Source of the DNA: Deltaproteobacteria bacterium
GTDB taxonomy: Bacteria > Myxococcota_A > Polyangia > HGW-17 > JAJRWW01
NCBI GenBank assembly: GCA_029938605.1
Contig: JAOZUO010000007.1
Location: forward strand, 19,134-83,133
Direction: 5' to 3'
Length of the DNA: 64,000 nucleotides
The position numbers were made by a program, and so were the translations under genes. The notes beneath the pieces are model-generated. The model was not told the DNA's origin and did not search any database. It saw only the letters and a list, made by a program, of their open reading frames with translations. Within the stretch, counting starts at the first letter, position 1. Each line of letters opens with the position of its first letter. Shown piece by piece: positions 24,223-32,810 of the stretch.

Positions 24223-27036
24223 TCACAGGGCGCCGTACAGTACGTAGGTGGCCCAGTGCCGGGGGTGGCGGGTGGACCGGTGTTTGCGCAGCGCTCGCCC
24301 GGCGGCGATCCAGGCGGCGGCCTTGGTCGAGCCTTTGACCAGGGACCGATACAAGGTGGTGAAGAACCGGTCCGCCGTGGCGGGACCGGGAGGCGCCAGG
24401 GGCAGCACCACGGTACGAGCGCCGGCGAGCAGGAGCGCCCGGGCGGCCCCCTCCTGGCCCTGCCAGTCGGGTTCACCGCGGCCCAGATCCAGCCCCTCTA
24501 TGCTCACGAGATCCGCGTCCAGCCGGAGTCCCATGAGCTCCCGCAGCAGCACTATCCCGTCGCTGGCGGCGTCAGCGGCCAGCACCAATGCGGGCTGGGA
24601 GGGGCCCAGGATCCGCGCAGGCAGCAGGAGCCGCGCGGCGAAGTGGAGGCGACGATAATCTGTCAGTGTGCGCTTGCGAAGGGCGGCCTCCGAGCCCCTG
24701 GCCCCCGAGACAATGGTGACCCGCCCCGCCCCCACGGTGCGCACGGCGCCCACAGCGGCTACCAGGCGCGCGGCGCGATCTCGCGAACCGGGCAAGAACG
24801 CCAGCCGGTGTCCACGCGCGATCAGTGCGGCCCTCACGGGGGACGCCGAACCCTGGCCCTGGACGTCGCCGCTGACCCGCGCCACGGCCAGCAGCTCCTG
24901 CTTGGCGTCAGCGCCCCGGGGCGTCGCCTTGAGCTTGAGCCACACCGCCGCCGACGGGATGCGAACAAAGACGCGACGCTCCCCAAACCACCCCCGCTTC
25001 CCCTCGGGCAGGGCCGCGAAGGGCAGGGGCCACAGCGGACCGGACAAGACCAGGTGAACCCGCGTACGCCCCGCGAGGATGGCCGACGCCGGAGCGATGA
25101 GCCGGCGAAACAGCTCCGCGCCCCGTCTGCGGACCTCGGCCACGCTCGTGTGCCCCGTACCAAACAGCGCACCGGTGAACCGACGCACGAGCTTGCGCAG
25201 CTTGGCCTGCCCCGGCAGATTCACCACGGTGGACTGCTCGTTGTTAAACCCGTACAGCAGCGAGCTGCGATGGCCCACATGGTAGATGAGCACCGCGCCC
25301 TTCTCCGAGATGGCGCCCTTGAGGATCCCCACGCCGACGGGGGCGGGGTGCGCCGCGGCGAAGCGGAAAGCCCGCCCCTCCAACCGCACCCGCGCGGTGC
25401 GGATCCAGATCAGTCGCTTGTACAGGAGCCGCCGCAAGGCGAGACCTACGCCCGGCTCGGCAAGCTGCTCGGCGATGAATCGCTCCTCCCCGGACAGTCC
25501 CCGTACTCGCCTCCGCGCCTGACCACTGTCGGCGAGGCTCGCCCCGGCGCGGGTCAGCAGGTCCACCAGCCGACGCGCGCGGCTCCGCTCGAAGCTGGCC
25601 AAAGCCGCGTCCAGATGCTTGGGGTCCCCGCCTCGACGCCACTGCTTGACGTTGACCCGCGCCAACTCGTAATAGGCGTTGTCCTCGGCTGCGGGGTCGG
25701 CCCCCCCGATGAGATCCAGCCCGGTCTGCACCCTCTCCAGGGCGTTCACGGCGCCTTTGTGGAAGCGCGCCGCCTTGGATTCGCGATCGAGCAGGGTGTC
25801 GCACAGAAACCCGAGCAGGGCGTAGGCCTTCCAGGAAAGCTCCGGCGCCGACACGGCCGAGGCGTGATCCAGCGCCCGGGTCAGCTCACCCAATGCATCG
25901 GCGGCCTGCCCCATCCGCACCCGGGCCCGGCCCATGAGGATCCGCGCCTCCCCACTGCTGAAGCGATCAGACGCCTTCTCCAGCACCACCACGGCCCGTC
26001 GCAGAAGCGTCGCTGAGTCCCGAAACCTACGCCGCCGCTGCAGCCCTCGCGCCGCGTCCAGATCCAGCAGTGCTTCGGCGTAGTCGTCGCCCAGTTCCCG
26101 AAGGCTGCGGCGGGCAACATCCCGCTGCCGACGCGCCGCACCGTAGTCACCCCAGGAATCCAGAGCCCGGGCGAAGTGCCACGCCGCCTTGGCGTGTCGA
26201 CGATGGGCTCGGGCTTTGGCCAGCTGCCGGAGCGCCTGCCCGAAGTCCCGCTTGGCCGCGCCCCGATCTCCCACCGTCACGGCCAGCCGCGCCAGCTCCA
26301 GATCGGCCACACCACTTCTCACCAGGCGCCCCTTGGCCGCGAACCCCATCTGCGCGATACCCAGAAACCGTCGGGCCCGCCGGTAGTCCGCGATCAGGGC
26401 GAAGCCCCGTCCCGCGGCCATGGCGGCCCGGGCGGCGGCCACCGAACGCAGCCCCCCCACCAACGTCACGACCTGCCCCAACCCCTCCACCGCGGCGCTA
26501 AGATTGCCCCGACGGGCCGCCACGCCTGCCTGCCGGGCAATGGCCCGGGCCCGCAGGGAACGCAAACCCGCCCCCGTGGCGGACACCTCGGCCCTTTTGT
26601 ACTGGCGTACGGCCAAATCGAGCTGCCCCGTACCGCGGTACAGATCCCCCAGCGCTGCGTGGGCCTGAGCCATCCTTGGGAGGTTGTTGACCTTCTGGGC
26701 CCGCGCCAGCTCCTGGCCAAGCACCGCCCGGCCCACCGCCAGACGCCCCCGAGACAGGGTCACCCGGGACAATGCCAGGGCGGCCCGAAATTGCAGGGCG
26801 TCCTCCCCACGTCCGCGAGCCCCCCGAAGCACCTTGACCCAGAGTCGCTCCGCCCTGGCGAGGCGCCCTACCCGATCCGCCTTCTGAGCCGCCTCCAGCA
26901 ACGCCTTGGGATCGACGGGGTCTCCGGGACGCGCGGTCCGGGGGCAGCTCGTCCACAACCCCACCAGCGCGCACGCCAGCGCCGCCCTCCCCCAGGGGTA
27001 CCGTCCAACTCGTGGGTAGATGTCACGTTGGATCAC
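24223..27036 (-). CDS. TPR-CHAT protein with apparently lost catalytic dyad
   Basis: About 937 residues. After a short hydrophobic N-terminus (ALACALVGLWTSC), which may be a signal or weak lipobox, comes a long Ala/Arg-rich helical region with TPR-like units (LGDLYRGTGQLDLAVRQYKR). The C-terminal 330 residues match a CHAT (caspase-like) domain: LSGPLWPLPFAALPEG, GSEAAL, YRRLHFAARLLL, LDADLVSIEGLDLGRGE, GAARALLLAGARTVVLPLAP, and HPRHWATYVLYG. In active CHAT proteins the two core blocks read HFATHG and LSACETG. Here the His position is Arg (24633-24631) and no Cys occurs in the second block. GTG 27036 is chosen because longer readings run through the divergent neighbour; the start is uncertain. 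Confidence 0.75.
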   Translation of the reverse strand: MIQRDIYPRVGRYPWGRAALACALVGLWTSCPRTARPGDPVDPKALLEAAQKADRVGRLARAERLWVKVLRGARGRGEDALQFRAALALSRVTLSRGRLAVGRAVLGQELARAQKVNNLPRMAQAHAALGDLYRGTGQLDLAVRQYKRAEVSATGAGLRSLRARAIARQAGVAARRGNLSAAVEGLGQVVTLVGGLRSVAAARAAMAAGRGFALIADYRRARRFLGIAQMGFAAKGRLVRSGVADLELARLAVTVGDRGAAKRDFGQALRQLAKARAHRRHAKAAWHFARALDSWGDYGAARRQRDVARRSLRELGDDYAEALLDLDAARGLQRRRRFRDSATLLRRAVVVLEKASDRFSSGEARILMGRARVRMGQAADALGELTRALDHASAVSAPELSWKAYALLGFLCDTLLDRESKAARFHKGAVNALERVQTGLDLIGGADPAAEDNAYYELARVNVKQWRRGGDPKHLDAALASFERSRARRLVDLLTRAGASLADSGQARRRVRGLSGEERFIAEQLAEPGVGLALRRLLYKRLIWIRTARVRLEGRAFRFAAAHPAPVGVGILKGAISEKGAVLIYHVGHRSSLLYGFNNEQSTVVNLPGQAKLRKLVRRFTGALFGTGHTSVAEVRRRGAELFRRLIAPASAILAGRTRVHLVLSGPLWPLPFAALPEGKRGWFGERRVFVRIPSAAVWLKLKATPRGADAKQELLAVARVSGDVQGQGSASPVRAALIARGHRLAFLPGSRDRAARLVAAVGAVRTVGAGRVTIVSGARGSEAALRKRTLTDYRRLHFAARLLLPARILGPSQPALVLAADAASDGIVLLRELMGLRLDADLVSIEGLDLGRGEPDWQGQEGAARALLLAGARTVVLPLAPPGPATADRFFTTLYRSLVKGSTKAAAWIAAGRALRKHRSTRHPRHWATYVLYGAL

Positions 27037-27127
27037 ATCCGTGATTATGCGCCTACACAGGCCCGGGCCGCAAACTGGATCTGACCAGCTCAACGTGCCA
27101 CTATGGAAACCATACGTAGGAAACGCC

Positions 27128-27691
27128 ATGCGGAAAACGACCCTGGTGCTGCTCTTGGTCGGACTCGGAACGACCAGCCACTGTAACGGAACGAACCCGT
27201 CAACGCCCCGCCGTGCCCGAAGCGGAAACGTGAACGAGGTCGCCGCCTGCAACGACGGATCGGCGGCGGCTTGCCACGCCATCGGCTTGAAGTGGGCCAA
27301 AGCCAAGAACCACCCCCAGTCCAAGTTTCAGTCTTGGAAGCACTTCAAGATGGCCTGCGAAGGCGGCCACGCTCCCGGATGCCTCCAGCTCAAGAAGCTC
27401 AACGAGGCCGCCTGCTTCGACGGCCTGGCCAAGGGATGCTTGAACCTCGGCGAGCTCTACCGCCTCGGCAAAAAGGGGATCCCCGCGAACCTGACCCTGG
27501 CGCGTCGCTACCTCTGGACCGCTTGCCGGGATGGTGTGGCCCGGGCCTGCTACGAGCTGGGAGTGCTGTGGAACCAGGGCGGCGGCGGTCCCCTCAACGC
27601 CCGTAAGGCGCGATCCTTCTTCCGCAAGGCCTGCCGCGGCGGCTGGGACGCGGCCTGCGCTAGGCTGCCCCGGGGCGGGCGCCGACGATAG
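27128..27691 (+). CDS. Sel1-like repeat lipoprotein
   Basis: 187 residues. Signal-like N-terminus MRKTTLVLLLVGLGTTSHC may carry a weak lipobox. The rest has Sel1-like units with paired Cys: CNDGSAAACHAIGLKWA, CEGGHAPGCLQLKKL, CFDGLAKGCLNLGELYRLG, CRDGVARACYELGVLW and CRGGWDAACARL. Cys-containing Sel1 repeats form solenoids used for protein contacts, as in the Helicobacter Hcp family. It diverges from the CHAT gene with less than 100 bases between, so the two may be co-regulated. An AGGA lies before the ATG. Confidence 0.8.
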   Translation: MRKTTLVLLLVGLGTTSHCNGTNPSTPRRARSGNVNEVAACNDGSAAACHAIGLKWAKAKNHPQSKFQSWKHFKMACEGGHAPGCLQLKKLNEAACFDGLAKGCLNLGELYRLGKKGIPANLTLARRYLWTACRDGVARACYELGVLWNQGGGGPLNARKARSFFRKACRGGWDAACARLPRGGRRR

Positions 27692-27723
27692 CTACCCCCT
27701 GTCGCCGCGGATCCATCCCGGCT

Positions 27724-30126
27724 TCATCGCGGTCGTTGGTGGCAGGGATGGTCCGGCATATCGGGAGGGCAGAACGCGCGCTCAGCGTCCTTCATGAGAC
27801 GCTTGGCCTTGTCGAGCAAATCACCAGGATCCACCGACACCCCTGGCGGGAGGTCTGGGTGAGGACGGCTCCTCGCTCGACGCCCGGAGAAAGCCGGTCC
27901 CGAACGCGGGCGTCTGGAGGGGCGTACGAGGGGTCCACGGCGCGAACGCATGGAGGCGTGAGAGACACCTGCGGGGTTCGGGCGAGGCGAGAAGGAGGCC
28001 GAGCCTTTTGATGCCGGCTTTCGACTTCCGCCAACGGTGGACGGAATGGCCACCGGCGCCTGACGCAGTAACTCTTTGGACGAAGGTGAAACCGCTGGGA
28101 CCACAGGGTGCACCAGCTCCCGCCCGGCGGGGCCGGCAGGGACGGAAAACCACTGCCTCGAGATCCAGACGCCCGCCAGGAGCGTACCGACCAGGGCCAG
28201 CAATCCCACCAGCCCCCAGCCGAGTCGCTTGGAAAACGCTCCCGTCTTCCCTGGGCGCCGCTTCGCCGCCTCCTCCCGGGTTTCGAGACCTGCCTCCTCT
28301 CGGGTTTTGAGACCTGCCTCCACCCGGGTTTCGAGACCTGCCTCCACCCGGGTTTCGAGACCTGCCTCCTCCCGGGGATCGAATCCCGCCGGCGAAGCTC
28401 TCTGAAGGTCCTTCACCAGTTGGGCGCAGGACCGAAAACGATCCGCCGGGTTGGAGGCCAACCCTCGGCTCACGGCGGCAATAAACGCAGGAGGGAGGTC
28501 AGGTCGCAAGGTCTCCAGGGGGCGAATGCTCCCGCTGGCCACGTTCTCCATGGTCTGGAGTATCTGCTCCTCGGTACAGCTCCCCCGACCCGCCTCACCC
28601 GGATACTGCCCCGTGACCTGGCGGTAGACCAGCGCCGCGAGCGCCCACTGGTCAGTGGCAGCGGTGATCTCTTCGCCCACCAGTTGCTCCGGCGCCTCTC
28701 CCCCTGGAGTTCCCACTGTGAATCCGGTGCGGGTGAACCAGCTCTCTCCCAATCGGGCGATGCCAAAGTCAATGAGCACGGCTGTCCCATCGGTCCGAAT
28801 GAGGATGTTCCGGGCAGTCACATCGCGATGAACCACTCCCTCGGTGTGCACAGCGTCCAGGGCGCCGGCGATCCCTTTCAACGCCTCCAGCACTTGCCGC
28901 CAGGTCATGTCCGAGACCTTGTCAGCCAGGCTGGAGCCCTCCACCACCTCCAACACGCAGTAGGCGGACGAAGCCCACTGCCCCACCGCGCGGATCCGAA
29001 CCACATTGGGATGACGCAGGCGGGTGAGGATCTCGCACTCGCTCAGGAAGCGCCCCTCCTGCTCGCGAACCATGTCCCGGGTGACTCCAGGGAGTTGTTG
29101 CAGCATCTTCACCGCCACCTGTCCGCCCAAGCGGAGATCCTCAGCTCGATAGACTACAGCCATTCCCCCTTGACCCAGACAGGCCAAGACCTCGTATCGG
29201 TCGTCTATTACCTCCCCCGGGGACAGGCGGGTCGCCTCTTCCCACTGGGTGTCCATAAGCGCCTGGAGAAGCTGGGCCCCCGTGGGAAAGCGCCGGGCGG
29301 GATCCGGCTCCAGCGCCTGGGAAATGATCCGGCTCAGGGACTCGGAAACCCCCGCCTCCCGCCCCCGCTCGGTGGTGTGGAGGAAGACAGGCCGACCTTC
29401 GGCGTCCAGGGTGGGTGCAGTGCCCGAGAGCATCTCATGGGCCACCACCGCTGCGGAGTAGACGTCCAGGGTGGGGTGCGGGAAAGGCGGCTTGGTCCCA
29501 CCCACCTCCGGAGCCATGTACTTGGGTGTTCCAGCAACGATGGGCGTGGCATTCTGGGCGCCTACGCGAGTGTCCCAGGCGATGCCGAAGTCCAGAAGCC
29601 GCAGCCTGGGACCGTCATCCATCAGCTCTTGCGACTCCTCCAGATAGATATTCTGGGGCTTGACGTCGCGGTGAACAATGCCGACGCTGTGCGCCGCCCC
29701 GAGCGCCTGAAGGAGCTGGATCACCAGGGGTTGAACCTCGGGCACGGTCATTGGGTTCCCCTGCCGGATGCGCTGGTCCAGGGTCTGCCCTCGAAGCAGG
29801 GGCATTACAAAGAACGGGGGGTCGTCAGACGGAAAGAGCTCGTGGATCTCCACCACATGCTCACTCCGGAGACGGCGGGCGATCATCGCTTCGTGGACAA
29901 ATCGCTGGCGCCGCTCCTCCTGGTGACAGCCGGGAAGCGGAAGGATCTTCAGCGCCACCCAAGACCCCAAGACAGAATCCTCGGCGCGCCAGATTTCGCT
30001 CATCGCTCCTTTGCCCACCCGATCCACCAGGCGAAATCGTTGGGCCAGCACGACACCGGGGCGCAGGGGGTGCTCCTCGCCGGTTGCGTCGGGAGGGTGA
30101 GATGGCCCATGGTCCGCCGCGCTCAT
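27724..30126 (-). CDS. membrane Ser/Thr protein kinase with two kinase domains
   Basis: 800 residues. Kinase domain 1 (about 31-295): GKGAMSEIW, VALKIL, HRDVKPQN, LLDFG, GTPKYMAPE. Kinase domain 2 (about 310-570): GQGGMAVVY, VAVKML, HRDVTARN, LIDFG, GTPGGEAPE. The second catalytic loop has T-A in place of the usual K-P, which in Ser/Thr kinases is a departure, though the catalytic Asp, Asn, Lys and DFG remain. Four to five octads (AGLETRVE) link to one membrane helix (LVGLLALVGTLLAGVWI) and a Ser/Arg/Pro-rich exterior tail. Start has AAAGGTG upstream. Substrates unknown. Confidence 0.9.
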   Translation of the reverse strand: MSAADHGPSHPPDATGEEHPLRPGVVLAQRFRLVDRVGKGAMSEIWRAEDSVLGSWVALKILPLPGCHQEERRQRFVHEAMIARRLRSEHVVEIHELFPSDDPPFFVMPLLRGQTLDQRIRQGNPMTVPEVQPLVIQLLQALGAAHSVGIVHRDVKPQNIYLEESQELMDDGPRLRLLDFGIAWDTRVGAQNATPIVAGTPKYMAPEVGGTKPPFPHPTLDVYSAAVVAHEMLSGTAPTLDAEGRPVFLHTTERGREAGVSESLSRIISQALEPDPARRFPTGAQLLQALMDTQWEEATRLSPGEVIDDRYEVLACLGQGGMAVVYRAEDLRLGGQVAVKMLQQLPGVTRDMVREQEGRFLSECEILTRLRHPNVVRIRAVGQWASSAYCVLEVVEGSSLADKVSDMTWRQVLEALKGIAGALDAVHTEGVVHRDVTARNILIRTDGTAVLIDFGIARLGESWFTRTGFTVGTPGGEAPEQLVGEEITAATDQWALAALVYRQVTGQYPGEAGRGSCTEEQILQTMENVASGSIRPLETLRPDLPPAFIAAVSRGLASNPADRFRSCAQLVKDLQRASPAGFDPREEAGLETRVEAGLETRVEAGLKTREEAGLETREEAAKRRPGKTGAFSKRLGWGLVGLLALVGTLLAGVWISRQWFSVPAGPAGRELVHPVVPAVSPSSKELLRQAPVAIPSTVGGSRKPASKGSASFSPRPNPAGVSHASMRSRRGPLVRPSRRPRSGPAFSGRRARSRPHPDLPPGVSVDPGDLLDKAKRLMKDAERAFCPPDMPDHPCHQRPR
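28277..28372 (-). repeat. four 24-bp coding tandem repeats in kinase linker
   Basis: Four near-identical 24-bp units (cgggtttcgagacctgcctc plus four variable bases) encode octads of the type EAGLETRV/E in the juxtamembrane linker of the tandem kinase. A fifth, degenerate unit follows to about 28390. Confidence 0.9.
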
Positions 30127-30327
30127 CCGATCACCTTTCTCTCACGAGGTTTTGACAGAGGTAAGCGCCCGGCCCCGGAGGGAGGCTCCCCTTTGGCAGA
30201 GCCATAGACGCCCCGAAAGGATAACAACAAGAGATAGGTGGGAGCAGAAAGAGTTTCAGAAAAAATCCGGACTCAAATCATCGGGGGACGCCGGCGTTCC
30301 AGCAGCCCGAGGCTCAAGAGTCAACGC

Positions 30328-31074
30328 TCAGAACCCCATACCGGTCATGCAGACGCCGTAGCTGCCCGGCATGGCTCCCATGCAGTCCAAGCCCGACTGA
30401 CAATTGTCGTTGTTGAGACATAGCGAACCCATCTGACCATCGCTGCACATCCCCACCGTGTCCGTGGCATTCCTGATACAGCTCCAGTTGGTGGGACAGT
30501 GGTCCGGGGTCTGGCAGAGGCCGGTGAGGCACATGTAGGCCTTGTTGGGGATAATGCCCGTGTTGCACACCGCCCCGTTCATGCCCACCGGGCACTGGCG
30601 GTTCTGGTCGCAGGCCGGAAAGGAGTAGCAGGCCGTGGACTCGTCTTCCTCTTCCAGGCACAAGGAGTAGTCGTCACAGCCGTCCATTCCGTCTAGTCGA
30701 GGGGTGCATTGGGTGGGCACCGGAGGGGTACTGCAGAACCCGTCCTTGCAGATCTGCCCTTCGGCACAGGGTGTGTCCGGGCAGGTGGACACAGTGCGGT
30801 TGTGGCACAGCATATCGAACTCGGTATCACAGTACTGATCAGCGGCGCAGTCATCATTGCTGGTACAACCCAGGGCGCACAGCCCGTTCCAACAGAACTG
30901 TCCGGAGGGACAGGGATCCGAGGAGCTGCAGAAAGCCCCTTTAATAACTGAGCCATCGTTGTTTGCTTCGCCCCCTCCTACGATGCAGGCCCCCAGGCCA
31001 CAGAATGTCAGAACGGCAACAGCGGAGAGCAGAATCTGGAACCTGCTCCTGTTTTGGGGTTTGGATGTCTTCAT
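30328..31074 (-). CDS. Cys-rich lipoprotein
   Basis: 248 residues. The signal peptide ends GLGA|C with a long basic n-region (KTSKPQNRSRFQ). The mature part is rich in Cys in short units such as CSSSDPCPSGQFCWNGLC, CTSNDDCAADQYC and CPDTPCAEGQICKDGFC, which recall Dickkopf/EGF-like Cys-rich repeats of myxobacterial surface proteins. The C-terminal half continues with CPVGMNGAVC and CLNNDNCQSGLDC. An AAAGGAG precedes the chosen start. Function unknown. Confidence 0.7.
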   Translation of the reverse strand: MKTSKPQNRSRFQILLSAVAVLTFCGLGACIVGGGEANNDGSVIKGAFCSSSDPCPSGQFCWNGLCALGCTSNDDCAADQYCDTEFDMLCHNRTVSTCPDTPCAEGQICKDGFCSTPPVPTQCTPRLDGMDGCDDYSLCLEEEDESTACYSFPACDQNRQCPVGMNGAVCNTGIIPNKAYMCLTGLCQTPDHCPTNWSCIRNATDTVGMCSDGQMGSLCLNNDNCQSGLDCMGAMPGSYGVCMTGMGF

Positions 31075-31144
31075 GTCTCGGTCTCCTTTCAAAGGTTGGA
31101 AGCGGTCGGCCACGGTCTAGTACATACGCGAAAACCAGAGAAAC

Positions 31145-31191
31145 ATGCATAAAAAATGCTGTTCTTATGCATAAAAAATGACATAAGAAAC
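31145..31191. promoter_or_regulatory. 14-bp direct repeat, 22-bp period, candidate operator
   Basis: atgcataaaaaatg occurs at 31145-31158 and 31167-31180, start to start 22 bp, about two helical turns. An imperfect inverted pair (gttcttatg at 31161, cataagaaac at 31182) overlaps the second copy. The site lies between the Cys-rich lipoprotein gene and the divergent RHH-like gene, so binding could affect both. Confidence 0.5.
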
Positions 31192-31232
31192 ACCATGTCG
31201 ACGTTTCGTGTGTAAATTCAGGCCCTTTGAGG

Positions 31233-31238
31233 TATAAA
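31233..31238 (+). promoter_or_regulatory. TATAAA -10 box, probably leaderless transcript
   Basis: TATAAA ends eight bases before the ATG, and no Shine-Dalgarno is present. No clear -35 hexamer is seen upstream, which fits regulated or activator-dependent use. Confidence 0.4.
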
Positions 31239-31246
31239 TCTCCCCT

Positions 31247-32041
31247 ATGGCGCGCGGCCCTAAATCCAGATCCCATTCCGGGGAAAGAGCCCGCCAAATG
31301 CGACTCCATCTGAGCCGGGGTGTGTCTCAAGCTCTGGAGCAGGAGGCGCTCCTGATACAGTCAGAGCCCGCCGGGTTCTTCAGAATGTTGCTCCGGAGGG
31401 ATCTGGGACTACAGAGAATGGAACGGGCTCCTTTGGCGGCGGTCCCTCCCCCGCTTCATGATCCCAAGCCCACCAAAGAACCCTTTGTGGTGCTGCTTAG
31501 TCCCAGGCTGCGGGGCCATCTCATGAAAGTTTGTAACTTGCTGGGCAGCGGCTCTCCCTCCACCGTAGCCAGTCACCTGATCCTGGATTGGACGGGGTGC
31601 TCCCCCCTCCCGCGCCAGGTGGTGCTCCCCATCGTGCCCAGCGCACCGCCCCCTCCGCGCTCCCCGGGTCGGGGTCGCTCGCGATCTCAGCCCACCAAGA
31701 TTCAAATGCTCTCCTTGGCTGTCGGGGTGGTGGAGATGCTCCGCAAGGAGTCAGCGACCATGGAGATTCGGCACACGGAGCTGCTGCGGAACCTGCTCAG
31801 AGTCAAGATGGGCGTGAGCACCCTTCAACGCACGCCCGGAGCGCCCGTTCACCCTTTCCTTGAGGACCGGGACCATCCCAAGAGCTCCTACCGAATTCAT
31901 CTGACCTTGGATCAGGTAGCCCTCATACAAGAAGTCTCTGTCCAGTTGGGGGGCGGCGAAAAATCCACCATTGTCTCCCATCTCATCCTGGATTTTCTGG
32001 GGATCTCCCCGTTGGGCCCCGGACCAACCACGGCTGGGTAG
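31247..32041 (+). CDS. protein with four ribbon-helix-helix-like units in one chain
   Basis: 264 residues, no signal peptide. Four stretches of about 38 residues share a strand-helix-turn-helix outline typical of RHH DNA-binding units: MRLHLSRGVSQALEQEALL (18-55), FVVLLSPRLRGHLMKVCNLL (80-118), KIQMLSLAVGVVEMLRKESA (151-190) and RIHLTLDQVALIQEVSVQL (216-253). Units two and four end STVASHLILDWTG and STIVSHLILDFLG, so the protein is a duplication of a two-unit block. RHH proteins bind DNA as dimers, so two units could make one pseudo-dimer. Pro-rich linkers separate units. This is read from pattern only; the family is not recognised and DNA binding is inferred. Confidence 0.55.
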   Translation: MARGPKSRSHSGERARQMRLHLSRGVSQALEQEALLIQSEPAGFFRMLLRRDLGLQRMERAPLAAVPPPLHDPKPTKEPFVVLLSPRLRGHLMKVCNLLGSGSPSTVASHLILDWTGCSPLPRQVVLPIVPSAPPPPRSPGRGRSRSQPTKIQMLSLAVGVVEMLRKESATMEIRHTELLRNLLRVKMGVSTLQRTPGAPVHPFLEDRDHPKSSYRIHLTLDQVALIQEVSVQLGGGEKSTIVSHLILDFLGISPLGPGPTTAG

Positions 32042-32076
32042 GCTCACGGCTGGGTAGGCTCCCAACGACGGGTAAC

Positions 32077-32451
32077 TCAGTCGGACTCGTCGTCGGGATT
32101 CTGCGCGTTTTTCAGTTCGGTGGCTTCGTGTCGCAGTAGCGCGAGTCCGCCCTCGATAAGATCCCAGGCGATGGCATCATCGATGGACGCATATGCATGA
32201 ATCAGGATGTTGCGGAAAACGACGATTCGCGCACGGTGGGTCAGCCGGTCGGCGATCTCCGGATGATGATGCGAGAGCTGGGAGACGGCCTCACCGATGA
32301 TGGTGAACTGGCGCTCTACGCCAGAGCGCACGAGATCGTTACTCCGGTACGTCTCGAGCGAGATCCCCTTCGTAAACTTCGCAATCCGATCCGCTGCCTG
32401 AATCACATCAAACAGGTAGGCGCGCGGATCACGCGGCATAGAGAGGCTCAT
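32077..32451 (-). CDS. hepT: HepT-like HEPN ribonuclease toxin (DUF86)
   Basis: 124 residues. The HEPN active-site motif RX4HXY is present as RNILIHAY (RNxLxHxY), with the family-typical GVERQFTIIGEAVSQL earlier. HepT toxins are RNases whose cognate MNT protein neutralises them by adenylylating the Tyr of this motif. It overlaps the 3' end of the upstream MNT gene by 23 bases, so the pair is one operon. ATG 32439 is an alternative start. Base composition is lower in GC than in the neighbours. Confidence 0.9.
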   Translation of the reverse strand: MSLSMPRDPRAYLFDVIQAADRIAKFTKGISLETYRSNDLVRSGVERQFTIIGEAVSQLSHHHPEIADRLTHRARIVVFRNILIHAYASIDDAIAWDLIEGGLALLRHEATELKNAQNPDDESD

Positions 32452-32746
32452 TGTTGGTCTGGATGGTTTGAAGCACGTATGGATTTTTGATACTTCCAGC
32501 GGTAACGAGATCGATGGGGCGCGCGAAAAGATCCTCCAGCGCAGCGAGCAAGCCGAAGTAGGCGTCAGCAAGCCCTCCGGGTTTCAAGCCGGATCGAAAC
32601 ACCACCAAGAAGTCGAGATCACTGGTCTGCTCATCGAACCCCCCCGTCACCGCCGAGCCGAAGATCGCCAATGACTCAACCTGGTAGCGCTCGCACAACC
32701 TGGTGAGATCAGTACGTCGTTTCTCCACGATGTCGTGAACACTCAT
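32429..32746 (-). CDS. mntA: MNT-type nucleotidyltransferase antitoxin
   Basis: 105 residues, a minimal nucleotidyltransferase with GSAVTGGFDEQTSDLDFLVV, that is, the GS...DxD signature with both metal-binding Asp. The C-terminal part (LFARPIDLVTAGSIKNPYV) fits the MNT family. It is first in the pair with HepT and probably acts as antitoxin by AMP transfer to the toxin. No strong Shine-Dalgarno is visible. Confidence 0.9.
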   Translation of the reverse strand: MSVHDIVEKRRTDLTRLCERYQVESLAIFGSAVTGGFDEQTSDLDFLVVFRSGLKPGGLADAYFGLLAALEDLFARPIDLVTAGSIKNPYVLQTIQTNNEPLYAA

Positions 32747-32810
32747 GACTTGAGAGTACTATCGCGGAAAGACGGGAACAGGTCTAGGACAAACTACAAG
32801 ACCCTTAGGG

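Noticed and set aside
24256..26016. 586-codon plus-strand frame opposite the TPR-CHAT gene
   Set aside because: Gly/Gln/Pro/Arg-rich without domain motifs; the minus strand has a coherent TPR-CHAT protein.
28108..30207. Nearly 700-codon plus-strand frame opposite the tandem kinase
   Set aside because: The minus strand has complete kinase motifs; the plus reading shows none and is an antisense shadow.
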